From contig NZ_JAJHJB010000001.1 in NCBI RefSeq assembly GCF_020819555.1, forward strand, positions 62,001 through 126,000: a DNA stretch of 64,000 nucleotides. Reading direction: 5' to 3'. The notes below the pieces were generated by a model. That model was given only the letters and a program-made list of their open reading frames with translations. It was not told where the DNA came from and ran no database searches. The DNA is from Pelosinus baikalensis. GTDB taxonomy: Bacteria > Bacillota > Negativicutes > DSM-13327. Below are positions 35,135 to 44,818 of the stretch, piece by piece. The position numbers and the translations under genes were made by a program. Positions within the stretch are counted from its first letter, which is position 1; each line of letters starts with the position of its first letter.

Positions 35135-36397
35135 TTATTTAATAAAATCCCACAGCAACATCATATTCAATGCGGAAACAATAAGGCCGATACACCATAG
35201 CACGATTTGCTGTAAGCCTGTATTTGCATATTTTCCCATGACCTTTGTGGATGATGTCAAATAAATCTGCAAGAATATCGTCCAAGGCAATTGAATGCTA
35301 AGAAACATTTGGGAATATACCAGCCCCTGAAACGGGCTTTCGATAAAAAAGATGACCACAACTGCCAGACCATAGGTAATCGCTACTCCCATCCAAGAGT
35401 GACGGTCCTTAATATCATAGGGTTCTCTAAAGATTCCTGCAAAGATACTACCACCAGCCATACCTGCAGTAACGGTGGAAGAAATGCCTGCAAATAAAAG
35501 AGCGATCGCAAAAACAACCGCTGCAGCGTTCCCCAGTAAAGGCCGCAACATAAATTCTGCTTGCTCTAATTCATCAACAGATACCTGATTGCTAAAAAAT
35601 ACGGCAGCAGCAACCAATATCATAGCACTATTAATGGCCCAGCCAATACACATAGAAAATAAAGTATCTGCAAACTCATACTTTAACTGACGCTTGATCA
35701 CAGCATCATCTTCTAAATTCCATTGCCTGCTTTGAATTACTTCAGAGTGCAAAAACAAATTATGAGGCATGACCACTGCCCCAAGTACACTCATGACTAC
35801 TAACATGGCTCCATCCGGAATAACAGGTGTTACCCATCCAATAGCGGCTTCGGACCACTCAATATTGACTAAACTTAGTTCAAATAAGAAAGCTACACCA
35901 ATGATAGAAACAAAACCCATAATCCATTTTTCCAGTCTTTTATAGGAATTCGCCCATAACATCAAGCCGCAGCCTATGCCTGTTAATAAGGCTCCAATTT
36001 TCAGAGGAACATGAAATAGCATATGTAAGGCAATGGCAGCACCTAATATTTCAGCCATACCAGTGGCCACTGCCGCCGTTATTGCCGAAAACAATACCGT
36101 TCTTGATACTAAGGGCCGCAGATATTCAGTAGCTGCTTCCGATAAGCATCGCCCCGTAACAATTCCTAAATGAGCTACATTATGCTGCAAGACGATTAAC
36201 ATAATGGTAGATAAGGTTACCATCCAAAGCAATTTATAACCATATTCTGCCCCTGCAGCTAAATTGGCGGCCCAATTCCCAGGATCAATAAATCCGACGG
36301 TTACCAGTATCCCTGGTCCAATATATCGTAATATCTCCCTGGCCCTTAGATTCAGCCCATGCTCTTCCTGAAAAAAGCCCTTCATTCCTTTGAGCAT
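35135..36397 (-). CDS. mntH: Mn2+/Fe2+ transporter, canonical NRAMP
   Basis: 420 residues, eleven membrane helices. Helix 1 has the metal motif DPGN (GFIDPGNWAANLAAG) and helix 6 has MPHN (VVMPHNLFLHSEV), both intact, so it is a normal proton-coupled manganese/iron importer. Start behind AGGGGAATC. It stands alone; no MntR box was recognised upstream. Compare the NRAMP-related protein at 58694, which lacks both motifs. Confidence 0.95.
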   Translation of the reverse strand: MLKGMKGFFQEEHGLNLRAREILRYIGPGILVTVGFIDPGNWAANLAAGAEYGYKLLWMVTLSTIMLIVLQHNVAHLGIVTGRCLSEAATEYLRPLVSRTVLFSAITAAVATGMAEILGAAIALHMLFHVPLKIGALLTGIGCGLMLWANSYKRLEKWIMGFVSIIGVAFLFELSLVNIEWSEAAIGWVTPVIPDGAMLVVMSVLGAVVMPHNLFLHSEVIQSRQWNLEDDAVIKRQLKYEFADTLFSMCIGWAINSAMILVAAAVFFSNQVSVDELEQAEFMLRPLLGNAAAVVFAIALLFAGISSTVTAGMAGGSIFAGIFREPYDIKDRHSWMGVAITYGLAVVVIFFIESPFQGLVYSQMFLSIQLPWTIFLQIYLTSSTKVMGKYANTGLQQIVLWCIGLIVSALNMMLLWDFIK

Positions 36398-36616
36398 AAA
36401 CAGATTCCCCTTTTTATTGTAATATCGCTTAGGTATTGTCTCATTTAGATTATTATTAGTATTTATTCTTTATTCATCAATTTATCCCTCTTTAAAATAT
36501 AAGAAAACCATTATTATAAAATAATGATCCATTCTATCGATTTATATCTCAATAATTTATATTGACAAGACCTTAAGAAAAAGATAAAATTTGTTTCATA
36601 AGAAATACCTATATTT
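36398..36616. other. Intergenic region mntH-pfl, upstream part
   Basis: About 220 AT-rich bases holding the divergent promoters of mntH and of the riboswitch transcript. A partial dyad, ATTATTATAAAATAAT, lies near 36514. Nothing else identified. Confidence 0.4.
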
Positions 36617-36620
36617 CATA

Positions 36621-36698
36621 AAACGGATACAGAACTGGCGGATCGTGGAATAACCACAAGGGACTGTATCTTGAATTAGCCGACCGCCTGGGCATAAC
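36621..36698 (+). ncRNA. ZTP (pfl-motif) riboswitch
   Basis: Contains the conserved pieces of the pfl motif: GGATACAGAACTGGCGGA, GTGGAATAACCAC, AAGGGACTGTATC, and the 3' core GCCGACCGCCTGGGCA. GGATACAG and CTGTATC close the first helix. The 3' CCGCCTGGGC is shared with the terminator. Binding of ZMP/ZTP, which accumulate when 10-formyl-THF is short, turns on the formate-producing enzyme downstream. Confidence 0.93.
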
Positions 36699-36730
36699 TT
36701 ACTTAGTTGTGCCCAGGCGGTCTTCTCTAT
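36684..36730 (+). terminator. Terminator of the ZTP riboswitch
   Basis: ACCGCCTGGGCA..TGCCCAGGCGGT followed by CTTCTCTATTT. The left arm is part of the aptamer, so ligand binding prevents the hairpin. Confidence 0.85.
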
Positions 36731-36766
36731 TTAAAAACTAAATAAATCATAAAAATTATTTAGTAT

Positions 36767-36808
36767 ATGATTTATATCATAGGCAAAACATGATAATACG
36801 GTTATAAT
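36767..36808 (+). promoter_or_regulatory. Second pfl promoter with FNR/CRP-like site
   Basis: ATGATTTATATCAT (36767-36780) has the FNR core TGAT-N4-ATCA. A -10 hexamer, TATAAT, is at 36803-36808; the expected start near 36815 puts the site at about -41.5, the class II activator position. No good -35 hexamer is present, as expected for an activated promoter. Confidence 0.55.
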
Positions 36809-36817
36809 AAAGTTAAT

Positions 36818-36832
36818 TGATAATAATTATCA
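36818..36832. promoter_or_regulatory. Exact Fur-type box before pfl
   Basis: TGATAATAATTATCA is identical to the Bacillus 7-1-7 Fur box consensus. It overlaps the expected transcription start of the second promoter and lies about 20 bases before the start codon. Confidence 0.65.
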
Positions 36833-36852
36833 ATTCAAGGAGGAATCACAAT

Positions 36853-39084
36853 ATGAATCAAGCATGGAAGGATTTTAAACCAGGTAAATGGCAGACCTCG
36901 ATTAACGTACGAGATTTTATTCAACATAACTATACCCCTTACGAAGGCAATAGTGATTTTTTAGCTCCTGTAACGCCTCGCACTAAGAAATTATGGGACA
37001 AATGCAGCTCATTATTATCCCAAGAGCGGGAAAAACAAGGTGTATTAGATGTTGATACCGATATTGTTTCCACAATCACTTCTCACCAGCCAGGGTATAT
37101 TGAAAAAGAGTTAGAAATCATTGTTGGTTTGCAAACAGATGCCCCTCTTAAGCGAAGTGTTATTGCCAATGGCGGCGTTCGAATGGCTGAGCAAGCTTGC
37201 GAAGCTTATGGCTATAAGCTGAATCCTGCTATAAGTGATATTTATCGTAACCATGTTACCACACATAATACTGCTGTATTTAATATGTATACAGATGAGA
37301 TGAAAAAAGCCCGCAAATTAGGAATTATTACTGGTTTACCTGACGGTTATGGCCGAGGACGCATTATTGGCGATTATCGCCGCATAGCACTCTACGGAGT
37401 CAATCATCTATTAGAAGCTAAAAAAGCTGACTTACAAGGTCTTGCCAATCAACCAATGGATGAAAAGACACTGCGCTTGCGCGAAGAGGTATCGGCCCAA
37501 ATTGCAGCTCTTAAAGATCTAATGCTTATGGGAAAATCCTATGGTTTTGATATTAGCCGCCCGGCTGAAAATGCTCTAGAAGCCGTCCAGTGGTTATATC
37601 TTGGCTATCTTGCTTCTATTAAAGAACAAAATGGTGCTGCTATGTCCATTGGTCGTGTATCCACCTTCCTTGATATTTATCTTGTTAGAGATTTATCCAA
37701 TGGTAAGCTGTCAGAAAGTGATGCGCAGGAGCTCATTGATCAAATGGTCATTAAGTTACGTTTAGCCCGTCATTTGCGTACACCTGATTATAATGAGTTA
37801 TTTGCTGGTGATCCATTATGGGTAACAGAAGCGATTGGGGGCACGGGACTGGATGGCCGTACCTTAGTAACTCGTACTTCTTATCGAATCTTACACACTT
37901 TATATAATTTGGGTCCTGCTCCTGAACCGAATTTGACTATTTTATGGTCAGTAGATCTGCCAGCTGATTTTAAAAAATTCTGCGCAAGAGTCTCATTAGA
38001 TACTAGCGCTATCCAATATGAAAATGACGACATTATGAGACCTGTATATGGTGATGATTATGCGATTGCCTGCTGCGTATCAGCAATGCGGGTCGGTGAA
38101 CAAATGCAGCTTTTTGGTGCTAGAGCGAATTTAGCAAAAGCCTTACTATTAGCAATTAACGGCGGTCGTGATGAAAATAGCGGCGAACAACTGGCACCTG
38201 TTATGCCAATTCCTGTCGGAGAGTATTTAGACTACGATATTGTTAGGAGCAACTTATCAAAAGTTCTTAGCTGGCTCACTGGCTTGTACGTAAATACAAT
38301 GAACCTGATTCACTTTAGTCATGATAAATACGCGTATGAAAGAGCACAAATGGCGCTGCATGATACCGATGTTAAACGCATCATGGCCTTTGGCGTAGCT
38401 GGATTATCAGTAGCAACTGACTCCTTAAGTGCTATCCGCTATGGGAAAGTGAAGCCACTGCGTGATGAAACAGGTCTTGCTAAAGACTTTGTTATTGATG
38501 GGGAATTTCCATTCTACGGTAATGATGATGATCAGGTTGATACTTTGGCAACAGAATTAAGCCAAGAATTCAGTCAAAAATTAAAAGAACACGCTGCTTA
38601 TCGTGATGCGGAACATACATTATCCATACTTACTATTACCTCTAATGTTATGTATGGTAAAAAAACAGGTGCAACTCCTGACGGACGTAAAGCAGGTCAA
38701 GCATTTGCCCCGGGTGCCAACCCAATGCACGGTCGAGACAAAAAAGGAGCACTCGCTGCTATGCAGTCCATCTGCAAACTATCTTATGATGATTGTCGTG
38801 ATGGTATCTCCTACACTTTCTCCATTCTTCCTGCTACCTTAGGAAAAACAGCAGATACCAGAATACAAAATTTAGCAGGTATACTAGACGGCTACGCAGC
38901 CAACCAAGGACACCACATTAATGTAAATGCCTTGGACCGCAGCATTTTAGAAGATGCAAGAAAGCATCCTGAAAAATATCCTCAACTGACCATTCGGGTA
39001 TCAGGCTATGCCGTTAACTTCATCAAACTCACCCCCGCCCAACAGGCAGAAGTAATTGACCGCACATTCTATGAGTCATTGTAA
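36853..39084 (+). CDS. pflB: Formate acetyltransferase (pyruvate formate-lyase)
   Basis: 743 residues from the ATG at 36853 (AAGGAGG upstream). It cleaves pyruvate with CoA to acetyl-CoA and formate by a glycyl-radical mechanism. The adjacent active-site cysteines are in IACCVSAMRVGEQMQ, and the radical glycine in IRVSGYAVNF near the C-terminus. Full length. It is followed by its activating enzyme. Expression is controlled by a ZTP riboswitch and apparently by FNR-like and Fur-like sites, linking the enzyme to one-carbon, redox and iron status. Confidence 0.97.
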   Translation: MNQAWKDFKPGKWQTSINVRDFIQHNYTPYEGNSDFLAPVTPRTKKLWDKCSSLLSQEREKQGVLDVDTDIVSTITSHQPGYIEKELEIIVGLQTDAPLKRSVIANGGVRMAEQACEAYGYKLNPAISDIYRNHVTTHNTAVFNMYTDEMKKARKLGIITGLPDGYGRGRIIGDYRRIALYGVNHLLEAKKADLQGLANQPMDEKTLRLREEVSAQIAALKDLMLMGKSYGFDISRPAENALEAVQWLYLGYLASIKEQNGAAMSIGRVSTFLDIYLVRDLSNGKLSESDAQELIDQMVIKLRLARHLRTPDYNELFAGDPLWVTEAIGGTGLDGRTLVTRTSYRILHTLYNLGPAPEPNLTILWSVDLPADFKKFCARVSLDTSAIQYENDDIMRPVYGDDYAIACCVSAMRVGEQMQLFGARANLAKALLLAINGGRDENSGEQLAPVMPIPVGEYLDYDIVRSNLSKVLSWLTGLYVNTMNLIHFSHDKYAYERAQMALHDTDVKRIMAFGVAGLSVATDSLSAIRYGKVKPLRDETGLAKDFVIDGEFPFYGNDDDQVDTLATELSQEFSQKLKEHAAYRDAEHTLSILTITSNVMYGKKTGATPDGRKAGQAFAPGANPMHGRDKKGALAAMQSICKLSYDDCRDGISYTFSILPATLGKTADTRIQNLAGILDGYAANQGHHINVNALDRSILEDARKHPEKYPQLTIRVSGYAVNFIKLTPAQQAEVIDRTFYESL

Positions 39085-39138
39085 GAAAAATTCCAATAAA
39101 TCAATGGAAAGTCTCAAAATACGATTAAAAAGATAATT

Positions 39139-39251
39139 TGAACCACAAAGACACTAAGGACACAAAGTTTTTTTCACAAAGGGTCTATAAAAATAGTCTT
39201 TTGTAGTCCTCTTTGTGTGCCGCAATAGCGGCATTGTGTCTTTGTGGTTTA
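39139..39251. repeat. accacaaag palindrome, copy 4
   Basis: TGAACCACAAAGACACTAAGG..CTTTGTGGTTT with inner TGCCGCAATAGCGGCA; placed between pflB and pflA. Confidence 0.85.
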
Positions 39252-39281
39252 ATTATTCTTTAACACTGGGAGATGTTCATT

Positions 39282-40001
39282 ATGCAAGGATATTATCATT
39301 CTATAGAACACTTTGGGACTGTCGATGGACAAGGCATTCGTTATGTATTATTTTTATCAGGCTGTCAATTGCGTTGTCGCTTCTGCCACAATCCTGATAC
39401 TTGGCAGCAAGGCTGTCAATCCATTACCACGGAACAGATTCTAAAAGACCTATTACATTATCGCCACTTTTACGATGCCTCTAGCGGAGGAATTACAGCA
39501 AGCGGTGGTGAACCATTGCTTCAGTCTCAATTTCTTGCCGAACTATTCTCCTCCTGTCAAAGCCATAATATCCATACTACCATTGATACTGCTGGATATT
39601 ATGATCAAAAGCACCTCACTGCTGTTTTGCCCTATACCAATGCAGCATTATTTAGTATAAAAGCTGTAGATCCCCAAAAGCACCGTTGGTTAGCAGGGTT
39701 TGATAATCAGCAGATTCTTGAAAATTTAAACTATGTAGCCCAGTCAATTCCCATAACGTTACGCTATGTAATCATCCCAGGACTCACCAATTCATTAGAA
39801 GATTTACAGGCACTTGCTGGTCTTGTTCATACTCTGCCGGCTTTAGTTCCTGTAGAATTGCTGCCCTATCACTCTTTAGGACGGCACAAATGGAAAACAC
39901 TGAATATGAAATACACCTTAGATGATGTCCCTGATGCTACCACCCAAGATATAGTAATTGCCACCAATATCCTAAAATCGGAAGGTATTATTATAGTATA
40001 A
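39282..40001 (+). CDS. pflA: Pyruvate formate-lyase activating enzyme (radical SAM)
   Basis: 239 residues from the second ATG (39282), which has GGGAG nine bases upstream; the earlier ATG abuts that site. The radical SAM cluster is CQLRCRFCHNPDTW (CxxxCxxC), followed by SGGEPLLQ and IDTAG. It abstracts the hydrogen that forms the glycyl radical of PflB. Separated from pflB by about 200 bases with a palindromic repeat, which may reduce its expression. Confidence 0.96.
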   Translation: MQGYYHSIEHFGTVDGQGIRYVLFLSGCQLRCRFCHNPDTWQQGCQSITTEQILKDLLHYRHFYDASSGGITASGGEPLLQSQFLAELFSSCQSHNIHTTIDTAGYYDQKHLTAVLPYTNAALFSIKAVDPQKHRWLAGFDNQQILENLNYVAQSIPITLRYVIIPGLTNSLEDLQALAGLVHTLPALVPVELLPYHSLGRHKWKTLNMKYTLDDVPDATTQDIVIATNILKSEGIIIV

Positions 40002-40038
40002 GAAAACGCTGACGCGTCCTTTAAAATATATAAAAAAA

Positions 40039-40134
40039 GGAACCACAAAGACGCAAAGGACACAAAGGGGTTATTTATAACTTATTATTGATTCTCCTTT
40101 GTGTACCGCAGCAGCGGCATTGTGCCTTTGTGGT
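40039..40134. repeat. accacaaag palindrome, copy 5
   Basis: GAACCACAAAGACGCAAAGG..CCTTTGTGGTGT with inner TACCGCAGCAGCGGCA. Preceded by the extended left flank AACGCTGACGCGTCCTTTAA that several copies share. Confidence 0.85.
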
Positions 40135-40157
40135 GTGAATGCTTTCCAGCAACTTAG

Positions 40158-40352
40158 TTATATGAAAACCTTGATCAACGCCAAAACTGCTATTGTACCT
40201 CCAGTCCATATGATCCATTTAGAAACATTCCATTTCCCTGCTGTTGCTTGTACTTGATCATCTATAATTGTCCCCACTTCTTTTATTTTTTCCTCTGCGT
40301 CTTTTATGAGTTGTTCTACGTCCTTACTACTTCTCTCAAAATTATTTCTCAT
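40158..40352 (-). CDS. Small tail-anchored membrane protein, DUF883-like
   Basis: 64 residues from the ATG at 40352 (AAGGTG upstream); a GTG three codons earlier is an alternative. A charged amphipathic helix (about 1-40, VEQLIKDAEEKIKEVG) is followed by one C-terminal membrane segment (WIIWTGGTIAVLALIKV). This is the layout of the ElaB/YqjD (DUF883) family of ribosome- or membrane-associated stress proteins, but the similarity is of layout only. Confidence 0.65.
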   Translation of the reverse strand: MRNNFERSSKDVEQLIKDAEEKIKEVGTIIDDQVQATAGKWNVSKWIIWTGGTIAVLALIKVFI

Positions 40353-40490
40353 ATATTTCACCTTGTCACCCCCTTTTTCGTAACGATTCCTGAAACCAAT
40401 TACTTACCATACTATATGCATTATGTATAGTAGATGTTCTTATTGTAAATCTCAAGAAAAATAATAACACTTCTTCATTAAAAAAATAAA

Positions 40491-40601
40491 ACATTTTGAA
40501 CCGCGAAGATACGAAGAATCGAAAGACTATGAAGGATATGAAATAACATACTATCTCTTCGTGTCTTTTGTTTTCTTCGCGACCTTCGCGGTTCAAAATG
40601 T
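40491..40601. repeat. Divergent long palindrome, copy 6
   Basis: ACATTTTGAACCGCGAAG..CTTCGCGGTTCAAAATGT, an 18-base perfect terminal inverted repeat around an imperfect interior. Related in style to the accacaaag family but with its own arm sequence. Confidence 0.75.
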
Positions 40602-40633
40602 TTTTCGATATTATCTCTATTTAATTCTGTTTT

Positions 40634-41875
40634 CTATTTTAGTTTTCCTACTTTACGAATAATCTCAACAACAGTCTCAGCCGATTTAATTAAAGATGTT
40701 ACTGGCAGAAATTCATATTTACCATGAAAATTGTGTCCGCCAGTAAATAAATTTGGGCAAGGTAATCCCATAAAGGATAAGCGGGCCCCGTCCGTACCAC
40801 CTCGAATTGGCTTTATACTTGGCTTTACGCCGACTGTTTCCATAGCCTCACATGCTAAATCAATAATATATTTAACAGGCTCAACTTTCTCTCTCATATT
40901 ATAATAAGAGTCCTTAATCTCGATTGTCGCAGTCCCTGCACCATATTTCACATTCAAAAATGCTATCATTGATTCCAACAACGTTTTACGGTTTTCAAAT
41001 TTTTGACGGTCATGGTCTCGTATTAATATATGTAAGGAAGCCGTCTCTACAGCGCCGCTAAGTTTATGGGCATGAAAAAAACCTTCATAACCATCTGTAT
41101 ATTCTGGACTTTGACCTGCTGGAAGCATCTGCTGATATTCAGCGGCTATGGATAGTGCATTGACCATTTTCCCTTTAGCCGTCCCAGGGTGAACACTTCT
41201 TCCTTGAATGAAGACGGTTGCATTGGCAGCGTTAAAATTCTCATATTCAATCGCTCCAAGCTCCCCACCATCAACGGTATAAGCAAATTCTGCACCAAAA
41301 GCTGTTACATCAAATAAATCAGCTCCCCGCCCAATCTCTTCATCAGGTGTAAAGCCAATACGCACCTTGCCATGAGGAATTTCCGGATGACTCAATAAAT
41401 ACTCTACAGCACTGACAATAGCACACATGCCAGCCTTATCATCAGCTCCTAATAGTGTCAATCCGTCCGTAACCAATAACTCTTGCCCAATATAGTTCGC
41501 AAGTTCAGGAAAATCTTTTGGGGAAAGCAGGATCGACTTTTCGGAATGAAGTACAATATCCCCGCCATCATAATTTTGTACCAAACGAGGTTTGACTGGA
41601 CCGCCAGCCATATCGGGACTCGTATCTACATGAGCAATGAAGCCAACTACTGGAGCTTCTTGACAGCCATTGGCTATTAAGGTAGCTGTGACATAGCCAT
41701 TTTGATCCACTTGTACATCAACTAACCCCAACTTCCTTAACTCTTCTGCCACATATTGAGCTAAGTCCATCTGCCCCCTTGTACTGGGGCAATGGGTTTG
41801 CTCCCCATCAGATTGGGTATTAAAACCAGCATACTCGATAAATCGTTGTACTAACTTCTCTTTATTTGATTCCAT
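40634..41875 (-). CDS. pepT: Peptidase T (tripeptidase)
   Basis: 413 residues from the ATG at 41875 (AAGG eight bases upstream). M20 zinc peptidase that removes the N-terminal residue of tripeptides. Metal ligands lie in IAHVDTSPD, LGADDKAG, TPDEEIGRGAD and YTVDGGELG, and the end GGTDGARLSFMGLPCPNLF..HNFHGKYE is typical. Stand-alone. Confidence 0.95.
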   Translation of the reverse strand: MESNKEKLVQRFIEYAGFNTQSDGEQTHCPSTRGQMDLAQYVAEELRKLGLVDVQVDQNGYVTATLIANGCQEAPVVGFIAHVDTSPDMAGGPVKPRLVQNYDGGDIVLHSEKSILLSPKDFPELANYIGQELLVTDGLTLLGADDKAGMCAIVSAVEYLLSHPEIPHGKVRIGFTPDEEIGRGADLFDVTAFGAEFAYTVDGGELGAIEYENFNAANATVFIQGRSVHPGTAKGKMVNALSIAAEYQQMLPAGQSPEYTDGYEGFFHAHKLSGAVETASLHILIRDHDRQKFENRKTLLESMIAFLNVKYGAGTATIEIKDSYYNMREKVEPVKYIIDLACEAMETVGVKPSIKPIRGGTDGARLSFMGLPCPNLFTGGHNFHGKYEFLPVTSLIKSAETVVEIIRKVGKLK

Positions 41876-41939
41876 TTCATACACCTTCCCTTCCGTATTA
41901 TATATTTTTTTGATAAATTAAAAAACCGATAAAACGAAT

Positions 41940-42036
41940 GGAACCACAAAGACGCAAAGGACACAAAGGGTTTTTATTTATTTTTTCGTGTACTCCTTTG
42001 CGTGCCGCGTTAGCGGCATTGTGCCTTTGTGGTTCA
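41940..42036. repeat. accacaaag palindrome, copy 7
   Basis: GGAACCACAAAGACGCAAAGG..CCTTTGTGGTTCA, inner TGCCGCGTTAGCGGCA, followed by the shared right flank CACCTAAAAACTTATACTTT. Confidence 0.87.
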
Positions 42037-42163
42037 TATAATCTCATCTTTTTCGCACCTAAAAACTTATACTTTCTATATCTTATAAAAAACGATTACA
42101 CAACAGTCATCACCTATGGATATCCTTTTATTCATCAGTGACAAACTATTAATCCATAAGTTT

Positions 42164-43147
42164 TTAATGCATTATATATTCAAAATTTCTTACAAGCAAT
42201 TTTCTGCCTCGCCAGCTAAAAGCCCGACCCCCATATCTTCTGCTAAACTCTTTATTTGATATACTCATCAATTCTTCATAGCTTAGTTGCTGCACAATAT
42301 TCTCCTGGAATTCTCTTATGTTAGATAAGACAATTTGAGAATTATGAGGACACACATCCTGACAGCTATCACAGCCAAAAACTAGATTCGTCTTTTTTAT
42401 AATCTTGATTTCGTCTTCTGTCAATTGCCCTTTTTTTTGCGTCAGATACGATTTGCATCTTCTTGGATCAATGGCAAAGTTACCAAGAATAATCTCTCCC
42501 GGGCATGCTTTACTGCATCGGCCGCATTGCAGACAAGTACGCTGTAATGGTTTATCAACTGTAAAAGGATAATTGGTAAGAATATAACCGATTGCTACAT
42601 AGGAGCCATATTTTTCAGTAATAATATGGCTGTTTATCCCATAAAATCCGAGTCCGGCTAAATATGCCAAATAACGATCAACTAAAGGTCCATTATCAAC
42701 ATAAGCCTTATATTCAAATTCAGGCAACTGTTTCGTTAAGAAACTTCCTATTGTCTCTAATTTATCTCTTATAACTGTATGGTAATCCAGCCCATAGGTA
42801 TATCTAGCGATATTTGCTTCTGGCTGCTCTCCAACATAATAAGGAAATATGCATACAATAATCGACTGTACATTTTCCATTGTTACCTTAGGATCAATTC
42901 TCTTTTTAAGATCTTTTTCCTCAAATTCCGTATACTGCCCTTTATCAATACGCTCTTTTAAAATCCTTTCTAATTCCCAATAAGGTCCAATGCCTGCTAT
43001 GCCCATGCATTCAATATGAATTGAATTACAAAAATTCCTTAACATCTCTTTCATCTGGTGCATCTCCATTTTACTGATCAAATCTTGTCTTCTATTATAA
43101 TACCAAAAGAAAGACTTTCCTATTTGCTTTTTATTTATATAATGCAT
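42164..43147 (-). CDS. queG: Epoxyqueuosine reductase-like iron-sulfur protein
   Basis: 327 residues from the ATG at 43147 (GGAG upstream, slightly far); the conserved core starts about 27 residues later, so the start is uncertain. A cobalamin-binding N-terminal domain and two 4Fe-4S clusters are visible: CLQCGRCSKACPG and CDSCQDVCPHN, with DPRRCKSYLTQK between, as in QueG, the last step of queuosine biosynthesis in tRNA. It is somewhat shorter than E. coli QueG and lacks a HEAT-like tail. A related corrinoid reductase role cannot be excluded. Confidence 0.82.
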   Translation of the reverse strand: MHYINKKQIGKSFFWYYNRRQDLISKMEMHQMKEMLRNFCNSIHIECMGIAGIGPYWELERILKERIDKGQYTEFEEKDLKKRIDPKVTMENVQSIIVCIFPYYVGEQPEANIARYTYGLDYHTVIRDKLETIGSFLTKQLPEFEYKAYVDNGPLVDRYLAYLAGLGFYGINSHIITEKYGSYVAIGYILTNYPFTVDKPLQRTCLQCGRCSKACPGEIILGNFAIDPRRCKSYLTQKKGQLTEDEIKIIKKTNLVFGCDSCQDVCPHNSQIVLSNIREFQENIVQQLSYEELMSISNKEFSRRYGGRAFSWRGRKLLVRNFEYIMH

Positions 43148-43233
43148 TAAAAATGGATCTCCAGCAAAAACTGTAAGATCCAATTTTATGATAAGAAAAC
43201 GATGAGGCGTCTTTTAAAACATATAAAACGAAT

Positions 43234-43334
43234 TGAACCACAAAGACGCAAAGGACACAAAGGGTTTTATTTTTATATTTTTTGTGTACCTCCTTTGTGT
43301 GCCGCATCAGCGGCATTGCGTCCTTTGTGGTTCA
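43234..43334. repeat. accacaaag palindrome, copy 8
   Basis: TGAACCACAAAGACGCAAAGG..CCTTTGTGGTTCA, inner TGCCGCATCAGCGGCA. Its left flank resembles the AACGCTACGCGTCC flank of other copies. Confidence 0.87.
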
Positions 43335-43392
43335 TACAATCTTATATTTTTCCACTATAAAACTTATACTTTACAGCATCATAGGAAAGCGA

Positions 43393-44703
43393 TTACGCTT
43401 GATCAGAGAATCGGTAGGCATTTTTGCCAGATGCTTTGGCTTGATACATGGCATTATCGGCCTTCTTGACTAAGCTGTCTACATCCTCTCCATCCGTAGG
43501 ATAAAAACTGATTCCAATGCTGCTGGAAATGGTCACCGTACATCCTAATAACTCAAAGGCCTGATTTAATTGCTTTTTTATTTTTGCAGCAACGATTTCA
43601 ACATCCGCACTCTTCGCAACTTCCGGCAGAATTAAGGTAAACTCATCACCGCCCATCCGGGCAACAATGTCGCTTTCCCTTACACATTCTTTTAAACGAT
43701 CAGCAACTGCTTTCAGCAGCAAGTCTCCTTTGTCATGCCCTAAGTTATCATTTACATGTTTAAAACCATCAAGATCAACATACATCACAGCCATCATATG
43801 ATGATAGCGTTTCGCCAAGGCAAGACATTGATTGATCTTCTCATAAAATAATATACGATTGGGCAAACCAGTCAAACCATCGTGATAGGCATGAAAGCGA
43901 ATCTTTTCCTCATATTTCATACGTTCTGATAAATCTCTAAAGATTCCGCAATACATAGTTACCTTACCTAATTCATTCTTAACAGCATCAATTACTACCC
44001 ATTCAGAATAATGTTCACCATTTTTCCGTTTATTTATAATCTCGCCTCTCCACTGTCCATCTGTATGTAACGAATTCCAGATATCCTGATAGAATTCCTC
44101 TTGATGCCTGCCTGATTTTAATATCCCAGGCGTCTTTCCTACGATCTCATCCATGGAGTATCCCGTATGCTTTGCAAAAGCGGGATTCACATATTGAATA
44201 ATCCCTTTTATATCAGTCACCAAAATACCATCGCTGGCATGTTCAAACACTTGTAAAGCCAGCTGCAAACGATTGCGCATTTGCTGCAATTCCGTTATGT
44301 CCTTTAACGTAATCATTAAATATTTTTCACTATCACGTTGGGCAACTTTAAAGGAACTGCCAACATAGAGCATCTGTCCATCTTTACACCAATATTGACG
44401 TAAACCGATTTCTAGCAGCCCATGATTTACGATTTTATGAATATTAGCGTTTACCTCTTCCACTTCAGCGCCAATGATATCATATATAGAAAAATTACCT
44501 AAATCTTCAACATCATACTTTAGTAATTTTAAAAAAGCATGAGTAGCATCCACAACGATCTTTGTATCCACATGGATAACATATGTTTTTTCAAGACTAT
44601 CTTTATCTAATGAACAACAATAGTACTTCGTCCCAGGAAAGTGCTGTATATCGCGGCTACTTCTACATAAAAATGCTTTGTGAAAATTGAATGTTTTCAA
44701 CAT
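43393..44703 (-). CDS. PAS-PAS-GGDEF diguanylate cyclase
   Basis: 436 residues from the ATG at 44703 (AGGAGG just upstream). The first PAS-like region (about 35-140) is followed by a PAS domain with PAC tail (about 150-265; GIIQYVNPAFAKHTGYSMDEI) and a GGDEF domain (about 270-436). The active-site loop is RMGGDEFTLI, intact, so it should make cyclic di-GMP. No EAL domain and no membrane segment, so it is a cytoplasmic sensor. Confidence 0.94.
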   Translation of the reverse strand: MLKTFNFHKAFLCRSSRDIQHFPGTKYYCCSLDKDSLEKTYVIHVDTKIVVDATHAFLKLLKYDVEDLGNFSIYDIIGAEVEEVNANIHKIVNHGLLEIGLRQYWCKDGQMLYVGSSFKVAQRDSEKYLMITLKDITELQQMRNRLQLALQVFEHASDGILVTDIKGIIQYVNPAFAKHTGYSMDEIVGKTPGILKSGRHQEEFYQDIWNSLHTDGQWRGEIINKRKNGEHYSEWVVIDAVKNELGKVTMYCGIFRDLSERMKYEEKIRFHAYHDGLTGLPNRILFYEKINQCLALAKRYHHMMAVMYVDLDGFKHVNDNLGHDKGDLLLKAVADRLKECVRESDIVARMGGDEFTLILPEVAKSADVEIVAAKIKKQLNQAFELLGCTVTISSSIGISFYPTDGEDVDSLVKKADNAMYQAKASGKNAYRFSDQA

Positions 44704-44818
44704 ATGCCTCCTGTATTCTTTTCTAGGATCAGCACTTTGCATAATCTTGTATATAATTTCGCCCAATTATGAGCAACACCTTCTAATCTTTTTACTGTAT
44801 ATCAACTTTTTTTGTCAG

